In this document: piece after piece, positions 52,587 to 62,127 of the stretch
How the letters are laid out: each line of letters opens with the position of its first letter
Numbering within the stretch: the first letter of the stretch is position 1
The notes under the pieces: generated by a model
The model's input: the letters and a program-made list of their open reading frames with translations, nothing else
Told to the model about the DNA's origin: nothing
Database searches by the model: none
From: Balneatrix alpica DSM 16621
GTDB taxonomy: Bacteria; Pseudomonadota; Gammaproteobacteria; Pseudomonadales; Balneatricaceae
Length of the DNA: 64,000 nt
Assembly: GCF_000619885.1 (NCBI RefSeq)
Contig: NZ_JHUZ01000011.1
Location: forward strand, 62,001 to 126,000
Direction: 5' to 3'
Translations under genes and position numbers: made by a program

Positions 52587-54941
52587 TTAGAAGGTTTGCC
52601 CCAGAGAAAACTGGAAGCTTTGCTTACGATCTCCAGACTGTGCATTGAGTGGTTGGGCCACAACAAACGTCAGCGGAGCAAAACGGGTGAGCCACATTAC
52701 GCCTACACCAGTTGAATAGCGCAATTGACCAAAATCTATATCACGACTGCAATCTGCGTTAATACTGCGATCACATTTAGTGTCATAGACATTACCTACA
52801 TCAAAGAAGACTAAGCTACGGAATGAGCTCTTATCCTCAAAGAAAGGTACTGGAAAAATAAACTCTGCCGTGCCGGCCACCTTCACGTTACCCCCAACAG
52901 AGTTACGATCGGTGCGACTGCCATCACAGGGCGTATCTGTTCCTTTGATGCAAGGAGTTCCTTTCGGACCCACTGTCCCTGTTTTAAAGCCTCTTAGTGA
53001 ACTAATCCCACCTAGATAATAGTTCTCATAAAAAGGCAGCTGTCCCTGGCTGATACCATCGCCATAGCCAAGATTGGCTCCCAGATGCAGCGCATAGCCT
53101 TTCTCGCCGATGGGGAAATAAATATCGCCTCGATAGCCCAGCTTGTAGTACTCCAATGAACTGCCAGGTAACGCAACATCAATACCCGCCCGTTGATAAG
53201 TACCCGCCGTAGGCATTAAACCATTGTTCAGGGTGTTACTAACCCAGCTGACGTTACCCATAAACTGGTCGTAGCTATCACCATTATTCTTGGTGAAGTT
53301 AATAATTTCACGAATAGGGGATGGCCCCAGCTTGATACCGATATTTTCGTATCCCAGGGTAGCTGCAATTTTTGCATCTTCAGAGACGGGATAACCAAAG
53401 GTCATATTAGCGCCATAGGAGTTACGCTGATAATCACTGACGTCCTCCTTGGCATAGTCCGTTTCACGGTAAAAGACCTCAAAGCCGCGGGAAACCCCAT
53501 CTACCGTATAGAATGGATCAAGGTAAGAAACTGAATAATCCGTCCGCACAGCCGACTTGGTTAAAGACAAACCAACTTCATTGCCTGACCCCAAGAAGTT
53601 CTTTTGACTCACTTCAAAGCCAAAAATCAAACCTTCGCCCTGAGCAAAACCGACCGAAGCGGACAGGGAGCCAGAAGGTTGCTCCACGACTGAATAATTC
53701 AGATCTACCTGATCAGGCGCACCTGCAACTGGAACCATCTCCATATTTACTTCAGAGAAATAACCGAGTCGTTCCAGTCGCTCTTTCGACTTGTCAATCT
53801 TAGCGGTATCAACCACTGCCGCTTCCATTTGACGCATTTCACGGCGCAGCACTTCATCTGCGGTTACAGTGTTTCCAGTAAAGTTAATCCGGCGCACGTA
53901 AGAACGCGTCTGAGGATCTACAAAGAAGGTGATGTCTACCACCTTATCTTTTTCATGTAGAACGGGAATGGGGTTAACGTTGGCAAAAGCAAAGCCCAGG
54001 GTACCCAACTTGGCTTTGATTCGATCCGCATCATCATTCAATGACTTACGGGAGAACAACTCACCTTCTTTGCTTTCAATCAAAGACTGCAGTTCTTCTG
54101 CTGTAACAGGCAACGCGCCCTCTAGGCTCAATTTACCCAAGTTGTACTTTTCACCCTCAGTCACATTGACCGTGATAAAAATACTCTCTTTATCTGGACT
54201 GATGGCAACCTGAGTCGAGTCAACATTGAAATTAATATAGCCACGATCTTGATAGTAAGAGCGCAGACGCTCTAAATCACCCGCCAGCTTCTCGCGTGAA
54301 TATTTGTCGTCATCGGTAATAAACGACAACCAGTTACTGGTACGCAAAGTAAACTGCTTTAGCAGGTCTTCTTTATCAAACGCTTTATTACCAACGATGT
54401 TCACATGAGCAATGGAAGCAACACTACCTTCCTTAACTTTGATATTGATCTTGACCCTGTTGTTGGCCATCGACTCAATACTGGTGTCTACTTTGGCACC
54501 ATAACGGCCCTGCGAGACATATTGACGCTCCAGCTCTGCCTGGATGCGATCCAAGGTAGCACGCTGGAAAATTTCACCTTCACTCAGACCTTGCTTCTTC
54601 AACGCATCAAGTAGCTTATCTGTCTTGATAATCTTGTTGCCTTCAATGTTAAGCACACTGATCGCAGGGCGCTCTTGTAACCCCACCAGCAACACACCAC
54701 CCTCACGGGCAATCGTCACATTTTGAAAGTTACCTGTTGCGAAAAGCTTACGAATAGCGGCAGCAACAGCTTGCTCATCCACTTGGTCGCCCACTGCAAT
54801 ACCGAGGGAACTGAATACATTGCCAGGCGCCAGACGCTGCAGGCCATCCACGCGTATGTCAGTGACTTGAAAGATTTCTGCGTGAGCGGCAGCGGCTGCT
54901 AGCCAGCTCCCCATCACCATTGCTTGGAGTAGTTGCTTCAT
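52587..54941 (-). CDS. bamA: Outer membrane protein assembly factor BamA
   Basis: BamA inserts beta-barrel proteins into the outer membrane. I choose ATG 54941 (MKQLLQAMVMGSWLAAAAAH, 784 residues) because GGAA lies seven bases upstream and it gives a clean signal peptide cut before EIFQVTDIRVDGLQRL; in-frame starts at 54959 (ATG) and 54971 (TTG) have no ribosome binding site. Five POTRA domains cover about residues 22-410, followed by the 16-strand barrel with the loop 6 motif SLRGFKTGTVGP. It ends in Phe, as barrel proteins need. Confidence 0.96.
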   Translation of the reverse strand: MKQLLQAMVMGSWLAAAAAHAEIFQVTDIRVDGLQRLAPGNVFSSLGIAVGDQVDEQAVAAAIRKLFATGNFQNVTIAREGGVLLVGLQERPAISVLNIEGNKIIKTDKLLDALKKQGLSEGEIFQRATLDRIQAELERQYVSQGRYGAKVDTSIESMANNRVKINIKVKEGSVASIAHVNIVGNKAFDKEDLLKQFTLRTSNWLSFITDDDKYSREKLAGDLERLRSYYQDRGYINFNVDSTQVAISPDKESIFITVNVTEGEKYNLGKLSLEGALPVTAEELQSLIESKEGELFSRKSLNDDADRIKAKLGTLGFAFANVNPIPVLHEKDKVVDITFFVDPQTRSYVRRINFTGNTVTADEVLRREMRQMEAAVVDTAKIDKSKERLERLGYFSEVNMEMVPVAGAPDQVDLNYSVVEQPSGSLSASVGFAQGEGLIFGFEVSQKNFLGSGNEVGLSLTKSAVRTDYSVSYLDPFYTVDGVSRGFEVFYRETDYAKEDVSDYQRNSYGANMTFGYPVSEDAKIAATLGYENIGIKLGPSPIREIINFTKNNGDSYDQFMGNVSWVSNTLNNGLMPTAGTYQRAGIDVALPGSSLEYYKLGYRGDIYFPIGEKGYALHLGANLGYGDGISQGQLPFYENYYLGGISSLRGFKTGTVGPKGTPCIKGTDTPCDGSRTDRNSVGGNVKVAGTAEFIFPVPFFEDKSSFRSLVFFDVGNVYDTKCDRSINADCSRDIDFGQLRYSTGVGVMWLTRFAPLTFVVAQPLNAQSGDRKQSFQFSLGQTF

Positions 54942-54983
54942 GCTTTTCCGTGGCGTCATTGCTTGCACCAAATGTGCGCCATA

Positions 54984-56324
54984 TTACAAACGCATCAAAT
55001 CATTGTACAGAGCCAGCACCATCACCCCCATCAACACGGCCATTCCCAAACGCAGGAATAGTCCCTGAACAGCAGCAGATACCGGCTTTCCCCTAAGTAT
55101 TTCAATGGTATAAAAAAGCAGGTGCCCACCATCTAACATTGGGATGGGCAATAGGTTCAATACTCCCAGACTAATACTGAGATAAGCAAGAAAGGCAACA
55201 AAACTCTCCAGGCCAGACGAGGCTGAGTGGCTTGCCGCCTTGGCAATCGTAATAGGCCCACCTAGGCTTTCAACTGAGATGAGCCCCTTTAGCATCTTGC
55301 CAACAGACTCAAATACAAGCCAGGTTAACCCACTGGTTTTTTGCCAAGCTTCCTGCAACGCAGCAATAGGACCAAATTGCTGAGTACGCAACATCGACTC
55401 CGGCCAGCTTGGCATTGCTACTGCAGCACCAATAAATCCTTGCTGTTGCCCATTGTGCTCACGTGCATCAGGAATCAACTGTAGTTCCAGTACCGCGCTC
55501 CCTCGCTGCACCTCAATCAGCATCAGTTGCTGAGGGTGGGCCTGCACCATTGCAACCCACTGCTGCCAACTGTCTATCGACGTACCATTAGCGCTCAGGA
55601 TTAAATCACCAGCCAACAAACCAGCCCGCTGAGCAGCGCCATCACCAATCACTTCAGCAATGCGCGCCTCTAACTGTGGCCGCCAAGGCGCGACCCCTAA
55701 CCCTGCCAGCAAATCTGGCTGACTTTCATTAAGTAACCAGCGATCAAACTTTAGCTGATAATAACGCTCACCACCTTGCTCAGTACGGGTTTTTAACCCC
55801 AAGAGCGCACTTTCACCTAGATGCGCAGCTAACTGCACGTTCAGCTCTTCCCAAGAACGGATAGGCTGCCCAGCCAGTTCAATAATTTCTTCCCCCACCT
55901 GCAGTCCTGCTTGCTCCGCCGGAGAGGAGGGATGCACTGCTCCAACTACAGGGGCAACAGTTTGTACCCCCCAGACAAAAATCGCCCAATATGCCAACAG
56001 GGCAAACAACAGATTAATAAGCGGTCCAGCAGCGACAATAGCAAAGCGCTGATATACAGATTTACGACTAAAAGCCTGCTCAAGCAGCTCTTCTGGCACC
56101 TGATCTTCACGTTCATCCAACATGCGCACATATCCCCCAAGGGGAATCGCCGCCACACAAAACTCGGTGCCCTGCCGATCCTTCCAACTAAAGAGCGGCT
56201 TGCCAAAACCAACCGAAAAGCGCAACACCTTTACGCCACAACGCCGAGCCACCCAAAAATGACCAAACTCGTGAATGGTAACCAGGATCCCCAGAGTCAG
56301 AATTAGCGCTAACACACTCTGCAC
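54984..56324 (-). CDS. rseP: Site-2 zinc metalloprotease RseP
   Basis: RseP cuts anti-sigma factors such as RseA and remnant signal peptides within the inner membrane. The 446-residue protein begins at GTG 56324, with GGGAG seven bases upstream inside the end of cdsA. It carries the zinc motif HEFGH (in ILVTIHEFGHFWVARRCG), two periplasmic PDZ domains (about 115-310) and the third-ligand motif NLLPIPMLDGGHLL near 390. dxr, commonly found just upstream, is absent and cdsA ends three bases before this start. Confidence 0.96.
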   Translation of the reverse strand: MQSVLALILTLGILVTIHEFGHFWVARRCGVKVLRFSVGFGKPLFSWKDRQGTEFCVAAIPLGGYVRMLDEREDQVPEELLEQAFSRKSVYQRFAIVAAGPLINLLFALLAYWAIFVWGVQTVAPVVGAVHPSSPAEQAGLQVGEEIIELAGQPIRSWEELNVQLAAHLGESALLGLKTRTEQGGERYYQLKFDRWLLNESQPDLLAGLGVAPWRPQLEARIAEVIGDGAAQRAGLLAGDLILSANGTSIDSWQQWVAMVQAHPQQLMLIEVQRGSAVLELQLIPDAREHNGQQQGFIGAAVAMPSWPESMLRTQQFGPIAALQEAWQKTSGLTWLVFESVGKMLKGLISVESLGGPITIAKAASHSASSGLESFVAFLAYLSISLGVLNLLPIPMLDGGHLLFYTIEILRGKPVSAAVQGLFLRLGMAVLMGVMVLALYNDLMRL

Positions 56325-56327
56325 AAC

Positions 56328-57128
56328 TTAACTCCCAACCAACCAACCAAGCCAAATCAAGGCCGCGACAAAACAAGGCAAGGCTGCAGTCAAGCTATCG
56401 ATACGATCCAATACTCCGCCATGCCCGGGCAGTAATGTACCACTATCTTTGACGCCAACCATGCGCTTACACATACTCTCCAGCAAATCGCCGAGGATCG
56501 AAACCAAAGTAATCAACCAACTCAGCAGCAACAACGCTCCTATGTTTGCAGATAGCACACCACTGCCAATAAAGATCAACACCAGTAGTGACACTGCCAA
56601 CATAGCGCCCGCCACCCCTTCCCAGGTTTTGCCTGGACTCACCGCCGGAGCTAGCTTGCGCTTACCAAAACGTTTACCCGCAACATACGCGCCAGTATCA
56701 GCAAGCCATACCAGCAAGAGCAAAAATAGCAGCCACCAATGCCCACCGGACTGATTAAGATGCACTAACGCTGACCACATGGGCAACAACACCAACCCCC
56801 CCATCAACGCCAACCACCAGGGAGTAGACCATTGCTGTTGGGGATAACGGCATACCGCCCAAAATGCCCACCCCCAGAACACCACTGCGGCTGTCAGCAC
56901 CCAAGTGGTCGGCATTAAGGCCACCAATAACAAAGACGAGGTCAACAAAGTCGCATAACTGTAGCGCCCCAACCATTGCCGCCACCCACAGAGCACAGCC
57001 CATTCACGCGCAGCCAGAAAAACCACGGCCGCGCCAAACAGCTTGAAGGCCACCCCCTCTAACACAAACAGTCCAAATAGCATCAAAGGCGCAAGCACCA
57101 AGGCGGTCAGAAAGCGGGCTTTAAACAT
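56328..57128 (-). CDS. cdsA: Phosphatidate cytidylyltransferase
   Basis: CdsA makes CDP-diacylglycerol from phosphatidate and CTP, the branch point of phospholipid synthesis. The 266-residue protein has about eight membrane helices and the C-terminal signature SMCKRMVGVKDSGTLLPGHG followed by GVLDRIDSL, with its metal-binding acidic residues. It follows uppS by 19 bases and is followed directly by rseP. Confidence 0.96.
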   Translation of the reverse strand: MFKARFLTALVLAPLMLFGLFVLEGVAFKLFGAAVVFLAAREWAVLCGWRQWLGRYSYATLLTSSLLLVALMPTTWVLTAAVVFWGWAFWAVCRYPQQQWSTPWWLALMGGLVLLPMWSALVHLNQSGGHWWLLFLLLLVWLADTGAYVAGKRFGKRKLAPAVSPGKTWEGVAGAMLAVSLLVLIFIGSGVLSANIGALLLLSWLITLVSILGDLLESMCKRMVGVKDSGTLLPGHGGVLDRIDSLTAALPCFVAALIWLGWLVGS

Positions 57129-57147
57129 TCGTTGTTATTCTCTTCAG

Positions 57148-57882
57148 TTATTGTTCTTTGAGTTGCTCGCTAGTACAGCCAAAACGCCGCTCACGACGGG
57201 CAAATGCTTGCAACGCCTCCTGCATAGCCTCTTCACGAAAGTCCGGCCACAGCAATGGAGAGAAATAAAACTCTGCATAAGCTAACTGCCACAGCATAAA
57301 ATTACTGATGCGTTGCTCACCACTAGTACGAATACAGAGATCAGGCGCAGGCAGATCACTCAAACACAGATGCTGCGCAAGAGTTTGTTCAGTCACTTCT
57401 GCAGGCGTTATATGTCCTTGCGCGACCTTTTCCGCCAGCATACGACTAGCTTGGGCGATATCCCACTGCCCGCCATAGTTCACCGCGACAACCAACTGCA
57501 TTTCCTGATTATCACGCGTATAAGCCTCCGCCGCCTCAATCAACTTAACCAGCTTCGGCTGCAATGGTGTACGATCACCGATCACACGCAATCGAATACC
57601 ATGTCGATGTAGTTCTTCTACCTCACGCTGCAAGGCACTGATAAACAGCTCCATCAAGGCTCGCACTTCTGTTGCGGGGCGCTTCCAGTTCTCACTACTA
57701 AAAGCAAATAGCGTGAGCACTTCCACCTTGGCTCTAGCACAAACCTCAATCACTGCCCGTACCGACTTCACTCCCGCTTTATGCCCCGCCACCCCTGGCA
57801 GCAAGCGTTTTTTCGCCCAGCGGTTATTGCCATCCATAATGATGGCAACATGTCTAGGCACCACGTTCAGCATAGAGTCCAT
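57148..57882 (-). CDS. uppS: Undecaprenyl diphosphate synthase
   Basis: UppS extends farnesyl diphosphate with eight isopentenyl units to make the C55 carrier for peptidoglycan and O-antigen. From ATG 57882 the product has 244 residues; a GTG three codons upstream and an ATG three codons downstream are alternatives. The catalytic Asp is in HVAIIMDGNNRWAKKR, and the substrate-binding end holds DLCIRTSGEQRISNFMLWQL and AYAEFYFSPLLWPDF. Its substrates need an isoprenoid pathway whose usual local gene, dxr, is missing. Confidence 0.96.
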   Translation of the reverse strand: MDSMLNVVPRHVAIIMDGNNRWAKKRLLPGVAGHKAGVKSVRAVIEVCARAKVEVLTLFAFSSENWKRPATEVRALMELFISALQREVEELHRHGIRLRVIGDRTPLQPKLVKLIEAAEAYTRDNQEMQLVVAVNYGGQWDIAQASRMLAEKVAQGHITPAEVTEQTLAQHLCLSDLPAPDLCIRTSGEQRISNFMLWQLAYAEFYFSPLLWPDFREEAMQEALQAFARRERRFGCTSEQLKEQ

Positions 57883-57927
57883 CTTTATCACTTGATTTGA
57901 GTGAACGCCCGCTCACCAGAAAAACAA

Positions 57928-57947
57928 GGGCAGCCTTACGGCTACCC
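57928..57947 (-). terminator. Terminator-like hairpin between frr and uppS
   Basis: GGGCAGCC and GGCTACCC pair over 8 bp with one mismatch around a TTAC loop. On the minus strand TTGTTTTT follows, 20 bases after the frr stop. This could end or attenuate the pyrH-frr transcript before uppS. Confidence 0.6.
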
Positions 57948-57967
57948 CCTCAGTACATCCTGGCGGA

Positions 57968-58525
57968 TCAAATGACCATCAGGTCAGCTTCTTTTGCTTC
58001 CAGACGCTTATCAACCTGACCTACATAGGTATCAGTTAACTTCTGAATCTGGTCTTCTGCACGACGCAGATCATCTTCAGAAATTTCCTTTTCTTTCAGC
58101 ATATCCTTAAACATCGCATTAGCATCACGCCGGATGTTACGGATAGCGACTCGTGCATTTTCCGCTTCTTGGCGAGCCTGCTTAATATAGCCCTTACGGG
58201 TTTCTTCCGTCAGCGGCGGCATGGGTACACGAATCCAGTCGCCACTTGTATTGGGGTTAAGACCCAAGTCTGACTTGAGAATAGCCTTCTCAATCTCAGT
58301 GACCATTTTCTTTTCCCAGGGAGAGATCAACAAGGTTCGCGCATCTTCAACCGTGACGTTTGCCACCTGATTCAGCGGCATATCACTACCGTAATAATTC
58401 ACACGAATGCTATCGAGAATGGCAGGCGTTGCACGTCCGGTACGGATTTTATTGAATTGCTGATCCAGCGCTTCAATACTCTTCTGCATGCGCTGTTCAG
58501 CATCCTGTTTAATGTCATTGATCAT
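57968..58525 (-). CDS. frr: Ribosome recycling factor
   Basis: RRF splits post-termination ribosomes with EF-G. The 185-residue protein matches the family length. It begins [20 protein letters not shown] and shows [40 protein letters not shown] and the closing helix [20 protein letters not shown]. It lies 18 bases after pyrH. Confidence 0.98.
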   Translation of the reverse strand: MINDIKQDAEQRMQKSIEALDQQFNKIRTGRATPAILDSIRVNYYGSDMPLNQVANVTVEDARTLLISPWEKKMVTEIEKAILKSDLGLNPNTSGDWIRVPMPPLTEETRKGYIKQARQEAENARVAIRNIRRDANAMFKDMLKEKEISEDDLRRAEDQIQKLTDTYVGQVDKRLEAKEADLMVI

Positions 58526-58543
58526 TAGAGTCTCCCAAAATTC

Positions 58544-59278
58544 TTAACAGCTACGAGTGATCAAAGTACCTTCATTACCACCTGTAACGATAGCAGCCAA
58601 GGCACCAGGACGATTCATATTAAACACTCGCACTGGCATATCATGGTCGCGAGTCAGGCAAATAGCCGTCAAATCCATTACCCCAAGCTGACGCTCCAAC
58701 ACTTCATCATAGGTCAGGTGGTCATACTTGGTTGCATTCGGGTCTTTCACCGGGTCGGCAGTATATACACCATCCACTTTGGTGGCTTTTAGCACAACGT
58801 CCGCTTCAATCTCAATAGCGCGCAAGCAGGCGGCCGAGTCAGTAGTAAAGAAAGGATTGCCGGTACCCGCTGCAAAAATCACAACGTCTCCCTGCTTAAG
58901 GGAACGAATCGCTCCGCGGCGATCATAGTGATCCACCACCCCACTCATTGGGATAGCAGACATCACTCGAGTAGCAATATTCGAACGCTCCAGCGCATCA
59001 CGCATGGCCAACGCATTCATGACGGTAGCCAACATTCCCATGTGGTCGCCTGTTACACGATCCATCCCCGCTGCATCCAACGCCGCCCCCCGGAAAAGGT
59101 TACCACCACCGATAACCAAACCGACCTGCACGCCAATTCCGACCAGCTGCCCAATCTCCAGCGCCATTCGATTCAACACCTTGGGGTCAATCCCAAAGCT
59201 CTCATCTCCCATCAGGGCCTCGCCTGACAGCTTGAGCAATATACGCTTATATTTGGCTTGATTTTTCTCGGTCGGCAT
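58544..59278 (-). CDS. pyrH: UMP kinase
   Basis: PyrH phosphorylates UMP to UDP; it is a hexameric amino-acid-kinase-fold enzyme regulated by GTP and UTP. The 244-residue protein has [20 protein letters not shown], the glycine-rich [33 protein letters not shown] and [20 protein letters not shown]. It follows tsf across an 81-base gap with a strong hairpin. Confidence 0.98.
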   Translation of the reverse strand: MPTEKNQAKYKRILLKLSGEALMGDESFGIDPKVLNRMALEIGQLVGIGVQVGLVIGGGNLFRGAALDAAGMDRVTGDHMGMLATVMNALAMRDALERSNIATRVMSAIPMSGVVDHYDRRGAIRSLKQGDVVIFAAGTGNPFFTTDSAACLRAIEIEADVVLKATKVDGVYTADPVKDPNATKYDHLTYDEVLERQLGVMDLTAICLTRDHDMPVRVFNMNRPGALAAIVTGGNEGTLITRSC

Positions 59279-59322
59279 CTGCGGACTCCAGACTCAGTTG
59301 GACGGACTTTATCGGGGAGGGG

Positions 59323-59349
59323 GACCACCACGGCATAACCGTGGTGGTC
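59323..59349 (-). other. Hairpin between tsf and pyrH
   Basis: GACCACCACGG and CCGTGGTGGTC form a perfect 11-bp stem with a CATAA loop, 10 bases after the tsf stop. No T tract follows on the minus strand, so it is more likely a 3' mRNA protector or rho-assisted site than an intrinsic terminator. Confidence 0.5.
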
Positions 59350-59359
59350 AATAGCAGGA

Positions 59360-60214
59360 TTACTGCTTGAGCTGCTCAGCAACTTCCTGAGCGAAGTCTT
59401 TCTTCTCGACCTCGATACCTTCGCCTACTTCAAAGCGAACGAAGGATACAACGGTAGCGCCAGCTTGCTTAGCCAGATCACCAACCTTGATCTCGGGATT
59501 CTTAACGAAAGGCTGCTCGACCAGGCTGTTTTCTGCCAGGTATTTCTGGATGCGGCCCTGAACCATCTTCTCGATAATTTCAGCAGGCTTACCAGACTCT
59601 TGCGCCTGAGCGATAAAAATTTCCTTCTCTTTCTCGATAACCTCAGCAGGCATCTCAGAGGGATTAGCAACCTGAGGGTTGTTAGCAGCAACGTGCATAG
59701 CGATATCTTTCGCCAGCTCTTCAGTACCGCCCTGCAAAGCAACCAATACCGCAATACGGTTGTTGCTGTGTACGTAGCTACCTACTACATCAGCCTCAAT
59801 CTGGCTCAAACGACGAACACCAATGTTCTCACCGATTTTCTGTACCAGTGCCTGACGAGCAGTTTCCAGCTCGCCCGCCATCAGTTCAGCCACGTCAGTC
59901 GCCTTGCTGGCGAAAGCTTGCTCAACAACAGACTGAGTGAACGCCAGGAAGTTGTCGTCACGCGCAACGAAATCAGTTTCAGAGTTAACTTCAACTACTA
60001 CGCCACGATTGCCTTCAACTTTCACTGCAACCACACCGTCAGCGGCGGTGCGGCCAGCTTTTTTGGCGGCCTTCAGGGAGCTGGATTTACGCAGGTTTTC
60101 AATGGCCAGATCGATGTCGCCATTTGCTTCAACCAGCGCAGCCTTACACTCCATCATGCCCAGGCCAGTACGCTCACGCAGGTCTTTCACCATTGAAGCA
60201 GAAATAGCTGCCAT
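59360..60214 (-). CDS. tsf: Elongation factor Ts
   Basis: EF-Ts is the nucleotide exchange factor for EF-Tu. The 284-residue protein begins [20 protein letters not shown] and contains the [10 protein letters not shown] motif that contacts EF-Tu, followed by two core subdomains. The length is usual for gammaproteobacteria. It is paired with rpsB, with an attenuator-like hairpin between them, as in E. coli. Confidence 0.98.
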   Translation of the reverse strand: MAAISASMVKDLRERTGLGMMECKAALVEANGDIDLAIENLRKSSSLKAAKKAGRTAADGVVAVKVEGNRGVVVEVNSETDFVARDDNFLAFTQSVVEQAFASKATDVAELMAGELETARQALVQKIGENIGVRRLSQIEADVVGSYVHSNNRIAVLVALQGGTEELAKDIAMHVAANNPQVANPSEMPAEVIEKEKEIFIAQAQESGKPAEIIEKMVQGRIQKYLAENSLVEQPFVKNPEIKVGDLAKQAGATVVSFVRFEVGEGIEVEKKDFAQEVAEQLKQ

Positions 60215-60266
60215 GTCGGATTCCTCTCTTACTTGATATTGAATTCAGGATCAGGGGTTTGAAAAA

Positions 60267-60283
60267 GGGGAGCCTTGCTCCCC
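60267..60283 (-). terminator. Attenuator-like terminator between rpsB and tsf
   Basis: GGGGAGC and GCTCCCC pair around a CTT loop, followed on the minus strand by TTTTT. It lies 30 bases after the rpsB stop. A partial terminator here would explain the excess of S2 over EF-Ts transcripts known in E. coli; read-through is required unless tsf has its own promoter. Confidence 0.7.
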
Positions 60284-60313
60284 CTTCCTAACACACCTAC
60301 TCAGTAAAACGTA

Positions 60314-61057
60314 TTACTGAGCAGCCGCTTCTGCGTCTTCGCTGACTTCAACGAACTCGCTCTTTTCGCCGCCAGCTGCTTCTGCACCTTCCAGAACCGC
60401 ATCGGCCATGGACTTGGTGTAGATTTCGATAGCGCGCAGAGCGTCATCGTTACCGGGGATCACATAATCCACACCAGCAGGATCGCTGTTGGTATCAACT
60501 ACTGCGATAACCGGAATACCCAGCTTGTTGGCTTCCAGAATTGCGTTGCGCTCATGCTCAACGTCGATGATGAACAGTGCATCGGGCAGACCACCCATAT
60601 CCTTGATACCGCCGATGGACAGCTCCAGCTTTTCCATCTCACGCTTACGCATCAGGGCTTCTTTCTTGGTCAGCTTGTCGAAGGTACCGTCGGTCATCTG
60701 AGCTTCGAGCTCACGGAAACGGCGGATAGACTGACGAATGGTCTTGTAGTTAGTCAGCATGCCACCCAACCAGCGATGGTTAACGTAAGGCATACCGGCA
60801 CGCACGGCTTCTTGCTTGATCACTTCAGAAGCAGCACGCTTAGTACCAACAAACAGAACCTTGTTCTTCTTGCTGGCAAGATTCTTGGCCACATCCAATG
60901 CCTCATTCATCATGGGCAGGGTGTGTTCCAGGTTAATAATGTGAATCTTGTTGCGAGCACCGAAGATGTACTTGGACATCTTGGGGTTCCAGTAGCGAGT
61001 CTGGTGACCGAAGTGAACACCTGCTTTCAGCAGGTCGCGCATGGTAACTTTAGCCAT
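60314..61057 (-). CDS. rpsB: 30S ribosomal protein S2
   Basis: S2 is a small-subunit protein. The 247-residue product begins [20 protein letters not shown], with [40 protein letters not shown] and the closing [20 protein letters not shown]. The C-terminal tail is rich in Ala and Glu. It leads the rpsB-tsf-pyrH-frr group and is divergent from map. In E. coli S2 represses its own leader; the 5' leader here is long enough for such control. Confidence 0.98.
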   Translation of the reverse strand: MAKVTMRDLLKAGVHFGHQTRYWNPKMSKYIFGARNKIHIINLEHTLPMMNEALDVAKNLASKKNKVLFVGTKRAASEVIKQEAVRAGMPYVNHRWLGGMLTNYKTIRQSIRRFRELEAQMTDGTFDKLTKKEALMRKREMEKLELSIGGIKDMGGLPDALFIIDVEHERNAILEANKLGIPVIAVVDTNSDPAGVDYVIPGNDDALRAIEIYTKSMADAVLEGAEAAGGEKSEFVEVSEDAEAAAQ

Positions 61058-61207
61058 GTTTATTCCTTAAAAGGGTTAGGCCTCCATGTACCCCTTTTAC
61101 CGACCCTTACGGGCACCCTCGGCAAAGGTTGCAGTACATGTGTGATCTATAAGGTTTAGGTTTAATGTTTAAGCCGCAAGGCGGACCGAGCCAACTTAAG
61201 CGCCGGA

Positions 61208-61236
61208 GTTATACCACATTTCCCTGCCAAGCAAAA
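61208..61236 (-). promoter_or_regulatory. Candidate rpsB promoter
   Basis: On the minus strand TATAAC (61213-61208) stands 17 bases after TTTTGC (61236-61231). The start of transcription would fall about 145 bases before the rpsB ATG, leaving a long leader. The -35 is weak. Confidence 0.35.
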
Positions 61237-61272
61237 GTTAGCAGACGGTTTTTCCCCATCCTGGAATCTGTG

Positions 61273-61278
61273 TACAAT
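61273..61278 (+). promoter_or_regulatory. Candidate -10 element of map
   Basis: TACAAT lies 52 bases before the map ATG. I see no good -35 at the right distance, so the assignment is tentative. Confidence 0.3.
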
Positions 61279-61330
61279 GCCGTCAGCAGCTGCCTGGCAG
61301 CCCCCTTTTCCGGAGCCAAGATTCTCAACA

Positions 61331-62104
61331 ATGAGCGTTATCATCAAAACCACGGAAGACATCGCCAAGATGCGCGTGGCCGGTCGTTTGGCCGCCGAAG
61401 TGCTGGAAATGATCGAACCCCACATTCAGCCTGGGGTGACGACTAACGAGCTAAATCAAATTTGCCATGACTATATTGTCAATGTGCAGAAAGCTATTCC
61501 CGCACCTTTGAACTACCACGGTTTCCCCAAGTCCATCTGCACCTCTGTTAATCAGGTGGTATGTCACGGCATCCCTAATGACAAGCCCCTTAAACAAGGT
61601 GACATCATTAACGTGGATATCACCGTCATCAAAGATGGCTACCATGGTGATACCAGCAAGATGTTCCATGTTGGCAAGCCCCTACCTCACGCCCAGCGTC
61701 TGGTGGAAATCACTCAAGAGTGCCTTTACCTGGGGATTCGCATGGTCAAACCCGGTGTGCGCCTGGGGGATATCGGTCATGCCATTCAACAACACGCCGA
61801 AAGCAACCACTATTCCGTGGTACGTGAATATTGCGGCCATGGCATTGGCCAAGAGTTTCATGAAGAGCCCCAGGTGCTGCATTACGGTAAACCTGGTACT
61901 GGCTTAGAGTTACAGGCGGGCATGATTTTCACCATTGAGCCGATGATTAATGCTGGCAAGCGCCACGTCAAACTATCCAAACGTGATGGCTGGACAGTGG
62001 AAACCGTTGATCGCCGTCTGTCGGCCCAATGGGAACATACCCTGCTGGTCACTGCAGATGGTTATGAAGTACTCACCCGCCGCCAGGAAGAAACCAACAT
62101 CTAA
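61331..62104 (+). CDS. map: Methionine aminopeptidase, type I
   Basis: Map removes the initiator methionine from nascent proteins. The 257-residue product starts at ATG 61331 (MSVIIKTTEDIAKMRVAGRL); an upstream in-frame ATG would add 18 unlike residues. Metal ligands are visible in VDITVIKDGYHGDTSKMF (two Asp), GHGIGQEFHEEPQV (His), FTIEPMINAG (Glu) and SAQWEHTLLV (Glu). It is divergent from rpsB and 23 bases upstream of glnD. Confidence 0.97.
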   Translation: MSVIIKTTEDIAKMRVAGRLAAEVLEMIEPHIQPGVTTNELNQICHDYIVNVQKAIPAPLNYHGFPKSICTSVNQVVCHGIPNDKPLKQGDIINVDITVIKDGYHGDTSKMFHVGKPLPHAQRLVEITQECLYLGIRMVKPGVRLGDIGHAIQQHAESNHYSVVREYCGHGIGQEFHEEPQVLHYGKPGTGLELQAGMIFTIEPMINAGKRHVKLSKRDGWTVETVDRRLSAQWEHTLLVTADGYEVLTRRQEETNI

Positions 62105-62127
62105 TCGTTTGATCGATTGAGGCGAGC